The position numbers and the translations under genes are program-made. Under the pieces are notes generated by a model, which saw only the letters and a list, made by a program, of their open reading frames with translations, did no database searches and was not told the origin of the DNA. Positions 26,333-35,624 of a DNA stretch of 64,000 bases are shown here, one piece after another; position 1 is the first letter of the stretch, and each line of letters starts with the position of its first letter. The stretch covers positions 1 to 64,000 of the forward strand of contig CACWXY010000003.1 in the NCBI GenBank assembly GCA_902764915.1. Reading direction: 5' to 3'. The stretch is from an uncultured Eubacteriales bacterium. GTDB lineage: Bacteria > Bacillota > Clostridia > Christensenellales > Aristaeellaceae.

Positions 26333-27695
26333 TTCTGTTCTTTCCCTGATTGACAGTTATCGCGACGAGTTTACATCCGTTCTTTCGCGATGGATTCAGA
26401 CTCCATCCATCAAAGGCACGCCGGAAGAAGGCGCTCCCTTTGGCAGAGATGTCCGGACAATGCTGGATCTGGCGCTTGCAACAGCAGAAGAAATGGGATT
26501 TGCCACCCGCAATATTGACGGATATGCCGGCGATGCCACACTGGGGGATGATTCCCTGGAAAAGATTGCTGTCCTCGGACACCTTGACGTCGTCCCCATC
26601 GGCGACGGCTGGACCTTTCCGCCTTTTGGCGCCGAGATTGTCGGAAACAGAATGTATGGCCGGGGAACCATCGATGACAAAGGGCCATCACTGGCTGCCA
26701 TGTTTGCCATGAAAGCCATCAAGGAATCCGGAATTCCTCTGCGCCGTGCTATTCGGCTGATCCTGGGCTGTGACGAGGAAAGCGACTGGGACGATATGGC
26801 CTACTACTGCACACATGCCACCATGCCGGACCTCGGCTTCTCTCCGGATGCCAGTTTTCCACTGATCAACACAGAAAAAGGCATGCTGCATATCTTTGCT
26901 CATGCACCGCTGTCTGCAGACGGACTGCAGGTACTGGAGATGATGACAGGCGAACGCATGAATGTCATTCCCGGAGAATCCACAGCGCTTCTTCAGGGCG
27001 GGGCATCACTGGCAGAAAAGGTGCTCGCTTACGCTGAAAAAACCGGTCTTCCGTATACTGCCGAATGCACGGACAAAGGCGTGCTAGTCAAAGCGCTGGG
27101 AATTCCTGGTCATTCTGCCTATCCTGAAGGTCGCCGCAATGCAATTGGTATGATGCTTCTGCTCTTCCGGGAACTGGGTGTCACCGGACCTCTGAAAACC
27201 CTGGCTGATGTCTATGGCATGGAGTCTGACGGTACATCTCTGGGGATTGCCTGCAAGGATGATCTCTCCGGGGCGCTCACATGTAATATGGGCATATTGC
27301 ATATTGTGAAAGGCGAAGTGCACACCACCTTCGACTGCCGAGTGCCGGTCACAGCCGACCTCGAGAGTCTGAAAAAGACAGCGCTTGCCCGTCTTCCCGG
27401 ATTCATCATTGATGAGTGCGGTACAAAAGCCCCCCATCATGTGCCGCAGGAAAGCGAGCTTGTCACTGCGCTTCTGCATGCCTACGAGGAAGTAACGGGG
27501 CTTCCCGGAAAAGCCGAATCCACCGGCGGCGGAACATATGCCAAAGTTCTCAAACAGGGCGTAGCCTTTGGTGCTGCTTTCCCGGATGAGGAAGATCTGT
27601 GCCATCAGGCCAATGAGTTCGTAAATCTTGACAATATGATTCTGGCTGCCAAGGTCTATGCCGAAGCCCTTCTGCGCCTCTGTGCAAAAGATTGA
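26325..27695 (+). CDS. M20 family dipeptidase (PepV-like)
   Basis: Zinc dipeptidase of the PepV/carnosinase type that cleaves short peptides in the cytoplasm. The 456-residue product has the metal-site motifs GHLDVVPIGDGW (His and Asp), GRGTIDDKGPS (bridging Asp), GCDEESDWDD (Glu pair) and a late GGGTYAK. A lid/dimerisation domain lies in the middle. The ATG at 26325 was chosen because AGGAG is 9 nt upstream; the ATG six bases earlier is only 3 nt from that site. It overlaps the end of the preceding small gene, and the ABC-F gene follows with no terminator between. Confidence 0.92.
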   Translation: MNSSVLSLIDSYRDEFTSVLSRWIQTPSIKGTPEEGAPFGRDVRTMLDLALATAEEMGFATRNIDGYAGDATLGDDSLEKIAVLGHLDVVPIGDGWTFPPFGAEIVGNRMYGRGTIDDKGPSLAAMFAMKAIKESGIPLRRAIRLILGCDEESDWDDMAYYCTHATMPDLGFSPDASFPLINTEKGMLHIFAHAPLSADGLQVLEMMTGERMNVIPGESTALLQGGASLAEKVLAYAEKTGLPYTAECTDKGVLVKALGIPGHSAYPEGRRNAIGMMLLLFRELGVTGPLKTLADVYGMESDGTSLGIACKDDLSGALTCNMGILHIVKGEVHTTFDCRVPVTADLESLKKTALARLPGFIIDECGTKAPHHVPQESELVTALLHAYEEVTGLPGKAESTGGGTYAKVLKQGVAFGAAFPDEEDLCHQANEFVNLDNMILAAKVYAEALLRLCAKD

Positions 27696-27747
27696 TTCTC
27701 TTTCCCGTTTCCCATTTGACTACTGCAAAGAAAGATAGAGGTAACCC

Positions 27748-29337
27748 ATGATTACAGTCAGCAATGTATCCCTCACCTTTGGCGGCCAGAAACTCTTTTC
27801 CGGCGCCGATCTGAAGTTTCTTCCCGGAAACTGCTATGGCATCATCGGCGCCAATGGCGCCGGAAAATCCACATTTCTGCGCATTCTTTCCGGAGAACTG
27901 GAGCCCACTACCGGGACTGTCGTGGTTCCTGCCAATGAACGCATGTCCACCCTTAAGCAGGACCAGTTCCAGTATGATGCCTATCCTGTTTTGGATACTG
28001 TTATCATGGGCAACCAGCGTCTGTATGATATCATGAAGGAAAAGGATGCACTGTATGCAAAACCCGACTTTTCCGACGCTGACGGTGAGCATGCTGCTGA
28101 ACTGGAAGGCGAGTTTGCCGAAATGGACGGATGGAATGCGGAAAGTGATGCCGCCGTCCTGCTTACAGGTCTTGGGATTCCTACGGCCATGCATACCGCT
28201 ATCATGGGTGACCTGACCGGCGGTGAAAAATTCAAGGTACTTCTGGCCCAGGCACTGTTTGGGCATCCGGATATTCTGCTTCTCGACGAACCGACAAACA
28301 ACCTGGACAACAAATCGGTGGCCTGGCTGGAAGATTTCCTGATGGATTTCCCCGGGACTTTGATTGTCGTCTCTCATGACCGCTGGTTCCTCAATAATAT
28401 CTGTACGCATATTGTAGATATCGATTATAACCAGGTCAAAATGTACGTGGGTAACTATGACTTCTGGTATGAATCCTCCAAGATGATGCAATCGCTCATG
28501 AATGACCAGAAAAAGAGACGCGAAGACAAAATCCGCGAGCTGCAGGCCTTTATTCAGCGATTCTCTTCTAATAAGTCCAAAGCCAAACAGGCCACCAGCC
28601 GCAGAAAGCTTCTGGATCAGCTTACCATGGAAGAGATGCCTGCTTCTTCCCGGCGCTATCCATGGGTAAACTTCACACCTGATCGAGAAGCCGGCAAGGA
28701 TATCCTGGCCGTCAACGGAATCTCCTATTCGCAGGATGGAGTACAACTGCTGAAGGATGTCTCCTTTGTCGTCACCAAAGGGCAGAAGATCGCCCTCGTC
28801 GGCAGTGAGCAGGCTGCAACGGCACTGTTCCGTATTCTGACTGAAGAAATCCAGCCTGATAGCGGTTCGTTCAAATGGGGCGTTACCATCTCCACCAGCT
28901 ATTTTCCCAAGGATAATTCCAAGTTCTTTGACGGCTGCACCATGACCATGATGGAATGGTTCGCACAGTACAGTCCGGAGCAGCTGGAAACCTATATGCG
29001 CGGTTTTCTCGGCCGCATGCTCTTCTCCGGAGATGACGTCTATAAGCCTGTCAACGTGCTATCCGGAGGAGAGAAGGTCCGTGTCATGCTTTCCCGCATG
29101 ATGCTCTCCGGTGCCAACTTCCTGATGCTGGACCAGCCGACCAATCATCTGGACCTGGAATCCATTACTGCTGTCAATAACGGTCTGATCAATTTCCCCG
29201 GCAATGTCATTTTTACCAGCCAAGATCACCAGTTCATATCCACCGTCGCAGACCGGATTCTTGACATTCACCCGGACGGGACGGTCTCTGATTATTACTG
29301 CAACTATGATGAATATCTGGAAAAGGTGGGCAAATAA
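27748..29337 (+). CDS. ABC-F ATPase (YbiT-like) with degenerate second site
   Basis: ABC-F proteins act on ribosomes rather than membranes; this one has two ATPase domains and no membrane segment. The 529-residue product has an intact first site: Walker A GANGAGKST (34-42), LTGGEKFKVLLAQ signature and LLLDEPTNNLD. A charged linker of about 80 residues follows (QKKRREDKIRELQAFIQRF). The second site is altered: Walker A reads VGSEQAATALF, lacking the Lys, and Walker B is MLDQPTNHLD with Gln for the catalytic Glu, while the LSGGEKVRVMLSR signature is kept. Only one composite site is likely to hydrolyse ATP. Antibiotic resistance or translation control cannot be told apart from sequence. Confidence 0.92.
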   Translation: MITVSNVSLTFGGQKLFSGADLKFLPGNCYGIIGANGAGKSTFLRILSGELEPTTGTVVVPANERMSTLKQDQFQYDAYPVLDTVIMGNQRLYDIMKEKDALYAKPDFSDADGEHAAELEGEFAEMDGWNAESDAAVLLTGLGIPTAMHTAIMGDLTGGEKFKVLLAQALFGHPDILLLDEPTNNLDNKSVAWLEDFLMDFPGTLIVVSHDRWFLNNICTHIVDIDYNQVKMYVGNYDFWYESSKMMQSLMNDQKKRREDKIRELQAFIQRFSSNKSKAKQATSRRKLLDQLTMEEMPASSRRYPWVNFTPDREAGKDILAVNGISYSQDGVQLLKDVSFVVTKGQKIALVGSEQAATALFRILTEEIQPDSGSFKWGVTISTSYFPKDNSKFFDGCTMTMMEWFAQYSPEQLETYMRGFLGRMLFSGDDVYKPVNVLSGGEKVRVMLSRMMLSGANFLMLDQPTNHLDLESITAVNNGLINFPGNVIFTSQDHQFISTVADRILDIHPDGTVSDYYCNYDEYLEKVGK

Positions 29338-29373
29338 GCCGTTCCTTTTTCGCAAGTTAAATGATATATATCC

Positions 29374-29412
29374 AGCTGAAAGCTCCCGAAAGGCGGTCTT
29401 TCAGCTTTTTTT
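29374..29412 (+). terminator. Terminator of the ABC-F gene
   Basis: AGCTGAAAG (29374-29382) pairs with CTTTCAGCT (29398-29406) around a 15-nt loop, followed by TTTTTT. Confidence 0.85.
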
Positions 29413-29505
29413 CTGTGTGCTGCCGACTTTTGTTTTCCCTATTCCTTCCCGTTTTCCATTGCCTTGTTCTGTGCTGACATACCCATGAAATCAAGGTTCT
29501 TTCCA

Positions 29506-29534
29506 TTGTTTCCCCCTTCATTGTGTGGTATGAT
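29506..29534 (+). promoter_or_regulatory. Promoter of the serine hydrolase / surface protein operon
   Basis: TTGTTT (29506-29511), 17-bp spacer, TATGAT (29529-29534) preceded by TGG, an extended -10. About 35 bp before the first start codon. Confidence 0.7.
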
Positions 29535-29568
29535 TCGTATGTTTGATTAAGAACGGGAGGCGTAACGT

Positions 29569-30852
29569 ATGCCCTTTCGGCATATCCTCTGTCTTGTTCT
29601 TTGCCTTCTGATGCTTCCCTTGACCGTTCATGCCGATGCTAGGGAAGATCTAGATGCAAGACTTGGCAAAATATTTAAGAATCTTCAGACGGTCGGCGGT
29701 GCCGTCGTCATAGCAAAAGAAAACCAGATCATTTACGAATACTATTACGGAAAGGCTAACCTGAGCAAACATATCGATGTTACAGAAAAAACAGCCTTTC
29801 GGATTGCTTCCGTCACAAAAATGATCAGTGCCATTGGCATCATGCAACTGGTGGAAGAAGGCAAACTGGACCTTGACACCGATCTGAGTGAATACTTCGG
29901 ATATCGGATTCTTAACCCCTATCAGAGAAAACCGCTGACACTGCGGATGCTGATGACTCATACATCGTCGCTCTCCTCCAATGGCGGGTACAGCCGTGAA
30001 TCCAACGGCCTCCGGCATCTGATTTCTACAGATCGCAGTCAGACTTCCAACTACTATGATGAGGATCCAGGTTCCGTATACCGCTATTCCAATTTTGGCG
30101 CCGGCATCATGGGGAGCCTGATGGAAATTGCGAGCGGTCAGAATGTGAACACCTACATGGCTGAACATGTGTTTGCTCCCCTGAACATTGACGCGGCGTA
30201 CAGTGCATCCCTCCTGGCAAATTCGGAAGATGCTGCAAGCATCTACAAAAGAGGCGGCAATGTCCTGGTAACCGCAGCCAATCTTTCCCAGAGCGAAGAC
30301 TTTGACCTGAGCGTCGATCCGGACATGCACTATCGCCTGACGGTTGGACGTATCTGGATTCGTCCGCGAGATCTCTGCCGGCTGGGCATACTGCTCATGA
30401 ATGGCGGCAAGCTTGGTGATATACGGCTTCTGCAGGAAGTCACCGTTCAGCAGATGATGGCAGACCAGACCGGGCTCGGCGGAATCACTGCCAGTTCTCC
30501 TTATGGTCTGTGTATCAACCGTATTGAAAACCTCCTCGATGACCGTATGGTATTCGGACATCAGGGCATCTCCGAGGACATTGTCGCCAATCTCTATTTC
30601 GAGCCGGAAAGCCGATTCGTGTTTGCCCTTGTCACCAATGGATGCAACAGCATTATGGATGACCGCATCGCTGTACTGTCCCGCCGCGCCTTTTCAGCCG
30701 CATGGGATATTCTGGGCAAAACCTCGGATCTTCCTGTGCAGTCTGTCATTCCGCTTCCTGCAGGCATCCTCAGTACGATCCCATCATCTGTTACCCTGGA
30801 TGTGCTGCTTCCCTATCTTGATTCATCCGTCAATTCTACTAAAGGAGACTGA
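29569..30852 (+). CDS. Secreted beta-lactamase-family serine hydrolase
   Basis: Penicillin-binding-protein-like (class C fold) hydrolase exported by a signal peptide (about 1-23, cleavage after VHA). The 427-residue product has the three active-site motifs: SVTK (S81-K84), YSN (Y173-N175) and a late HxG (GHQGISE). The substrate is probably peptidoglycan or a D-amino-acid ester; antibiotic hydrolysis cannot be claimed. GGGAGG precedes the ATG. It ends 6 bp before the giant surface protein, so the two are co-expressed and may work together at the cell surface. Confidence 0.9.
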   Translation: MPFRHILCLVLCLLMLPLTVHADAREDLDARLGKIFKNLQTVGGAVVIAKENQIIYEYYYGKANLSKHIDVTEKTAFRIASVTKMISAIGIMQLVEEGKLDLDTDLSEYFGYRILNPYQRKPLTLRMLMTHTSSLSSNGGYSRESNGLRHLISTDRSQTSNYYDEDPGSVYRYSNFGAGIMGSLMEIASGQNVNTYMAEHVFAPLNIDAAYSASLLANSEDAASIYKRGGNVLVTAANLSQSEDFDLSVDPDMHYRLTVGRIWIRPRDLCRLGILLMNGGKLGDIRLLQEVTVQQMMADQTGLGGITASSPYGLCINRIENLLDDRMVFGHQGISEDIVANLYFEPESRFVFALVTNGCNSIMDDRIAVLSRRAFSAAWDILGKTSDLPVQSVIPLPAGILSTIPSSVTLDVLLPYLDSSVNSTKGD

Positions 30853-30858
30853 TGTGCT

Positions 30859-33800
30859 ATGCAGAAAAGACGCATTATCCTTGCCATACTCCTCTGTGTT
30901 CTGTGTCTCTTGCCCTGTCTTTCTTTCAGCGAAGCTGAGACGGAAGAAGTTCCTGAATGGGCACAGCTGGAGATTCGTGCGGTTTTCCTGCTTCCGGAAT
31001 TCACTGAAATTACCGCCGTTCCTGTTCAGGAAGAAGGACATGTATACTGGCTGGAAATCCCGCGGGAATATAGTGGCACGCCGGTTACGCTGCTCCTCTC
31101 TTCTCCGAACATTCCCTATACCTTTTCGCCGGAAAGTGGCTCCCTTGTGACACTTGTCCCTGTAAAAGCGACAATCACACCGGAAAACGTCCTGACCATT
31201 GTGGCAGAGACTGAAAATGCTGTCGATACTTTTCACGTCATTGCATCCTGCCAGCCTGCACCGGATGAACCCTTCTCTCTCCCGCTGCCCGAAGAGATCG
31301 CTGAATCCGTCTCTGAAAGCGAAAACACCGATACGCAGGAGACGCTTCCTGCTCCCGCTCCCAATCTGGAGTATCTGACTGTCGTAGATGGACAGCCTGA
31401 CAGTGCGGAAAATGAACTGATCACTGCCGGTGCAGCAACCATTGATATCCTGTGGCTGGACGAGGATGAGGAAACTGTTGCGCATAAGACACTTACCATC
31501 CCCGCTGGCACCACAGATCTGATCAGCTTTGACATGCTGGAAGATATCCGCTATTCCTGTCTTTCTGAAGACACGGTTACAGTAACAGTCGATGAGACGG
31601 GCATTGCCGTACCCTCCAGTGTCGTATTCATCTGCGAAGAAATTAATGTCACTGTTCCCTATACTGTCAATTGCATCGACGCCGAGGGCAATATTCTGCT
31701 TACGCTGCCTCGCAGTCTGGACCCCGGTTCCCAGGAAAGCGTTGAACCGCCTGAGGTGGAAGGCTATCTGCCGCTTCCCGCTACAGAAGCCATTACAGTC
31801 CGTGCCGATGTGATGGGAAATGTAATTCCTTCCCCTGTAGTCTTTACCTATGCTGCCAGACCCACCACCATTTCTTTTCCTGTCTACTATATGCTGGGTG
31901 ATGAAACGATCGCACAGGAACTGATCAAGCTTCCCATGGACGCAGAAAGCAACATCGTGCCCGATCCGGAGATTCTGGGAAGTCTGGACGTCCGCGGTGA
32001 CTCCAGTATCCATATCTCTGTCGATGCGCAGGGGAACGTCACTCCTTCTTCCCATACTTTTGTTCTGTATCAGCCTGTAACAGTTCCTGTTCTGTATCTG
32101 GATTATCAGACCAGTTCCGTAGTCGCACCCGAGAAGACACTGAAGCTGGATAACGGTACATTCTCCATTGAGCCGGATACTTCTGTCCTTCCCGATGATT
32201 ATGTACTTATGAATACAGCGTCCGTCAGCGTCTCTGTACGTGATGGCATTGCAGTACCCGCGCAGGTTATTTTCCTTTGCCAGAGCACGAATGCAGAGAC
32301 GGCTCCCCTTCTGACTACTGTTACAGCCGTCAGCCAGGAAGAGGAAGCACCGACAGCGGAGGAAGAAACCGCTTCGCCCTTTACTACAGTAGAAGCATAC
32401 TGGGTCGACGCATCCCAGCAGGTGCTTTTCTCCGAACGCATTGAACTTGCCCCTGGCGAAAGCATTGATATTCCCGCCTCTGACTGGTCTTCCAGCCGCT
32501 ATACCGTTGTTTCTGACCCGTCCGTAACAGTTGCCGTAGATGAAGAAGGCAATGCTACACCAGATGAAGTCATATTCCAGATGCAGCTGCATTCTCTGGT
32601 GCCAGTCTCCTATCTGGCGGATGATGGCTCCGTACTCCGCACCGATACGGTATCAATTGCGGCACAGACAGAGCAGACATTCACGCCTGAAATCTTTGAT
32701 GGCTATGAGAGCTATGACCCTTCAGAGAGTATTACTGTAACTGTCGACGAAAACGGGAATGCTTCCCCAAATTCCATTATCTTCCTCTACCAGGTAATGA
32801 ACTATCCAACCGTCACCGTAACATACCTTGATGCGCAGACAATGGAGCCGGTAGCCAGCGAAGAAGTCCTGCCTGTCAAGGCAGCTGCCATGGAAGTCAT
32901 TGCGCAGCCGGATGATCTGGAACAGGGATATACCTTGAAGGGCAACCGTAATGCCATCGTCACCGTTGATAACGGTGTTGTAACACCTGCAACGGTCACC
33001 TTCCTGTACGAAAGTGAAGAGCAGGAAACGGAAGAAGATATTCTCTCACTGCCCGATGAAGGACACGCAGAAGCTGAGACTATCAAATCTGCCGAAGAAA
33101 AACCGGAAGAAGACGTCCAGCTCGATGCATCCGAAGTAGTGGAAGAAGCAACGCAAGGTAGTCAGGAAGAAACAGAAGAGAGCAGCCTGACACCGGATGT
33201 GGATGATGTAACAGAGCCATACAGTGATGAGACAGAAACCGATGCTCATGAACGCTGGGCCACTACAGCCATGAGCAATGTCAACCTGCGCCGAGGACCC
33301 TCCCTAAAGGAAAAACTGGTTGAGCAGGTCAATCGCAGCGGTAGCTATCTGTGGATTCTCTCCGAAGAAAAAGCCACGGACGGCACAATCTGGTATAAGG
33401 TTCTCTACAATGGAAACGAAGCCTATGTACGCAGTGATCTGGTGCAGGTTCTGGACCGCGACGCTTCCGACGCCTATCAGTTGAGTCTTCCCACGCCAGT
33501 CGCCACGTCCACGCCTGCTCCGACAGCAGTACCCACACCGACGTGGACACCTACTCCGACTATTCCGCCTACACTGACGCCTACTGTCGAGCCCACAGCC
33601 ACAGCAACCGTCGAGCCGACAGCCACACCGACTTCTGAGCCTACGACGACACCTACTATCGAGCCCACAGCAACAGCGACTTCTGAACCGACAGCGACGC
33701 CTACTGCCGAGCCCACAGCAGCACCGACTTCTGAGCCTACGGCGACTCCGACTGCCGAGCCCACAGCAGCACCGACTTCTGAGCCTACGGCGACTCCGAC

Positions 33801-35232
33801 TGTCGAGCCCACAGCAACACCGACCGCTGAACCGACAGCAACGCCTACTGTCGAGCCCACAGCAGCACCGACCGCTGAACCGACAGCAACGCCTACTGTC
33901 GAGCCCACAGCAACACCGACCGCTGAACCGACAGCAACGCCTACTGTCGAGCCCACAGCAACACCGACCGCTGAACCGACAGTGACGCCTACTGTCGAGC
34001 CCACAGCCACAGCAACCGTCGAGCCGACAGCAGCACCGACTTCTGAGCCTACGGCGACGCCGACTGCCGAGCCCACAGCCACGTCGACCGCTGAACCGAC
34101 AGCGACGCCTACTGTCGAGCCCACAGCAACAGCAACTGTCGAGCCCACAGCAACACCGACTTCTGAGCCTACGACGACACCTACTGTCGAGCCCACAGCA
34201 GCACCGACCGCTGAACCGACAGCGACGTCTACTGTCGAGCCCACAGCAACACCATCTATCAATTACCGTGGATATGCTATTACCACCGATCGCACCGTGC
34301 TCCGCAATGAGCCAGCCGTCAATGATCAAAGCATCGACTTGCTTCTGGCTCCGGAAACCCTTCTGACCATTTCCGATCAGCTCCTGGACGAGAATGGTGT
34401 CGTATGGAGCAAGGTTGCCACTGCTTATCAGCAGACAGGATATATTGTTGACAGTGCGCTGGAACATATTTCCGCTGTAAACGCAGCAAAGTATCAGCCT
34501 GCACAGACATCGTACCCTGCCAATGAACAGACAGCCAGTGAACCCGATCCTGTTACGGGATATGCACTCATTCTGCAGGACAGTACACTCCTGAAGAGCC
34601 AGCCGAATGAGCATGGCATTAACCTGGCACAGATTTCCAAGAACACAGTCGTCCATGTGGACGGGCAGACCTATCCAGATGACGGATGGGCATGGCATGC
34701 AGTCAGTTTCAACGGACTGACCGGTTATCTGCGTTCGGATGCGCTCAGACTGATGTCTGCCAATGAAGAGGAAGCCTATCTTGCTTCTCTTCAGAGCACC
34801 ACAGCGCCTTTCATAACACAGACGCCCACAAAGGCTCCCACTGAAGTACCTGTCCAGACCGAACCCGTCCAAGCGCCTGTTGGCAATACGTACAGTTCGG
34901 AAGCTTCCACAGCCACTCCGGCTGCGACCGCAACTGTCACGGCCACCGCAGCCCCAACATCCACTGTGGAAGCTGCCGCTCCTACCATGCCTTCACTGCC
35001 CACTGTCGAACCGGAAGAACAGCCTGCTTCCAAACTGTCTTCGTTGCTTCTTATCGCCGCTGCAGCCTTGGTTGTACTTGCCGTTGTCCTTACGATCGTA
35101 ATACGCCTCGTACGGAAAAAGCGCATGGACGAAGCAGAGAGAATTGATGCGGAAAGAAGACTGGAGGCGCAGAAGCTTTCTGCAACCTGGAGTGCCCGAA
35201 AGGCTCCGGAAAAGCCAAAACTGAATGAATGA
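30859..35232 (+). CDS. Giant membrane-anchored surface protein with SH3-like domains and Pro/Thr stalk
   Basis: The 1457-residue product reads in order: signal peptide (about 1-25); a beta-sandwich-like region; seven modules of about 60-75 residues, each ending in a pattern like VTVDExG-x2-P-x2-VxF and resembling MucBP-type mucin-binding repeats; an acidic Glu-rich linker (about 735-795); an SH3-like domain (about 797-868, NVNLRRGPS); a Pro/Thr/Glu repeat stalk (about 878-1133, PTATPTVEPTATPTAE units); two more SH3-like domains (about 1134-1205 and 1234-1300); a second Pro/Thr linker; a transmembrane helix (about 1395-1417) and a basic cytoplasmic tail. No LPXTG motif; it is held by the helix. 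Probably a wall-spanning adhesin or scaffold. Co-transcribed with the serine hydrolase just upstream. Confidence 0.88.
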   Translation: MQKRRIILAILLCVLCLLPCLSFSEAETEEVPEWAQLEIRAVFLLPEFTEITAVPVQEEGHVYWLEIPREYSGTPVTLLLSSPNIPYTFSPESGSLVTLVPVKATITPENVLTIVAETENAVDTFHVIASCQPAPDEPFSLPLPEEIAESVSESENTDTQETLPAPAPNLEYLTVVDGQPDSAENELITAGAATIDILWLDEDEETVAHKTLTIPAGTTDLISFDMLEDIRYSCLSEDTVTVTVDETGIAVPSSVVFICEEINVTVPYTVNCIDAEGNILLTLPRSLDPGSQESVEPPEVEGYLPLPATEAITVRADVMGNVIPSPVVFTYAARPTTISFPVYYMLGDETIAQELIKLPMDAESNIVPDPEILGSLDVRGDSSIHISVDAQGNVTPSSHTFVLYQPVTVPVLYLDYQTSSVVAPEKTLKLDNGTFSIEPDTSVLPDDYVLMNTASVSVSVRDGIAVPAQVIFLCQSTNAETAPLLTTVTAVSQEEEAPTAEEETASPFTTVEAYWVDASQQVLFSERIELAPGESIDIPASDWSSSRYTVVSDPSVTVAVDEEGNATPDEVIFQMQLHSLVPVSYLADDGSVLRTDTVSIAAQTEQTFTPEIFDGYESYDPSESITVTVDENGNASPNSIIFLYQVMNYPTVTVTYLDAQTMEPVASEEVLPVKAAAMEVIAQPDDLEQGYTLKGNRNAIVTVDNGVVTPATVTFLYESEEQETEEDILSLPDEGHAEAETIKSAEEKPEEDVQLDASEVVEEATQGSQEETEESSLTPDVDDVTEPYSDETETDAHERWATTAMSNVNLRRGPSLKEKLVEQVNRSGSYLWILSEEKATDGTIWYKVLYNGNEAYVRSDLVQVLDRDASDAYQLSLPTPVATSTPAPTAVPTPTWTPTPTIPPTLTPTVEPTATATVEPTATPTSEPTTTPTIEPTATATSEPTATPTAEPTAAPTSEPTATPTAEPTAAPTSEPTATPTVEPTATPTAEPTATPTVEPTAAPTAEPTATPTVEPTATPTAEPTATPTVEPTATPTAEPTVTPTVEPTATATVEPTAAPTSEPTATPTAEPTATSTAEPTATPTVEPTATATVEPTATPTSEPTTTPTVEPTAAPTAEPTATSTVEPTATPSINYRGYAITTDRTVLRNEPAVNDQSIDLLLAPETLLTISDQLLDENGVVWSKVATAYQQTGYIVDSALEHISAVNAAKYQPAQTSYPANEQTASEPDPVTGYALILQDSTLLKSQPNEHGINLAQISKNTVVHVDGQTYPDDGWAWHAVSFNGLTGYLRSDALRLMSANEEEAYLASLQSTTAPFITQTPTKAPTEVPVQTEPVQAPVGNTYSSEASTATPAATATVTATAAPTSTVEAAAPTMPSLPTVEPEEQPASKLSSLLLIAAAALVVLAVVLTIVIRLVRKKRMDEAERIDAERRLEAQKLSATWSARKAPEKPKLNE
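33505..34260 (+). repeat. In-frame tandem repeat encoding the Pro/Thr stalk
   Basis: About 750 bp of units of 24 bp, often organised as 48-bp pairs coding PTVEPTATPTAEPTAT. Neighbouring copies near 33840-33990 are almost identical, which suggests recent expansion. Copy number is likely variable between strains. The same region gives long spurious frames on the other strand. Confidence 0.9.
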
Positions 35233-35252
35233 TTCTCGCAATGGAATTCTTT

Positions 35253-35292
35253 GACAAAACGGCACGGTCTGCACGGACTGTGCCGTTTTGTC
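35253..35292 (+). terminator. Terminator of the surface protein gene
   Basis: GACAAAACGGCAC (35253-35265) pairs perfectly with 35280-35292, with a further short inner stem; T-rich right arm. It could act in both directions. Confidence 0.8.
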
Positions 35293-35554
35293 TATCTTTG
35301 TTCTGCATTCCCAGGCTTTTTTCAAGCCTCAGCCTGGCATGCAAGTTTTCAGATTTCTGAAAAATGTACATGCATGATCCCGTCCTCCAAACAGGTGTTT
35401 CAGAAATCCAGGTCCCTATTCCAGTCGCTTGATTTCATTTTCCAGGATCTGTGAAACCTGGATCCTGGCTATTGTCCGTTTTCCCTGCCACGGTAAATAA
35501 AGAGAGCCAGAATGCCCGCCTGCAGACGAATAATGTGTTTTTTCATAATTGCGC

Positions 35555-35583
35555 TTGACACATACATTATAATGGTGTACTAT
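35555..35583 (+). promoter_or_regulatory. Promoter of the GntR/ABC operon
   Basis: Perfect TTGACA (35555-35560), 17-bp spacer, TACTAT (35578-35583). Confidence 0.8.
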
Positions 35584-35604
35584 GTCGCTAGTGCACTAAT
35601 ACAC
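35575..35604 (+). promoter_or_regulatory. Probable GntR autoregulatory operator
   Basis: GTGTACTA (35575-35582) and TAATACAC (35597-35604) form an imperfect inverted repeat with a 14-bp spacer that overlaps the -10; inside lies a perfect palindrome TAGTGCACTA (35589-35598). The location fits repression by the adjacent GntR protein; binding is inferred. Confidence 0.6.
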
Positions 35605-35624
35605 GAGGAAAGGAGACGCTGCAC

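Larger units (their letters stand above)
35233..35624. other. Intergenic region before the GntR cassette
   Basis: About 390 bp. It holds the terminator of the surface protein gene, a small perfect hairpin TTTTCAGATTTCTGAAAA near 35345, and the GntR cassette promoter/operator. No gene is supported in between. Confidence 0.6.

Noticed and set aside
33505-34260. CRISPR-like regular repeats
   Set aside because: Units are adjacent with no unique spacers and stay in the reading frame of a surface protein.
33304-34872. Long minus-strand open frames (522 and 261 residues) over the Pro/Thr repeat, with CCGLDSRRR or VGVAVGS repeats
   Set aside because: They are mirror products of the plus-strand repeat; no ribosome site, no family resemblance, and they lie inside a well-supported gene.
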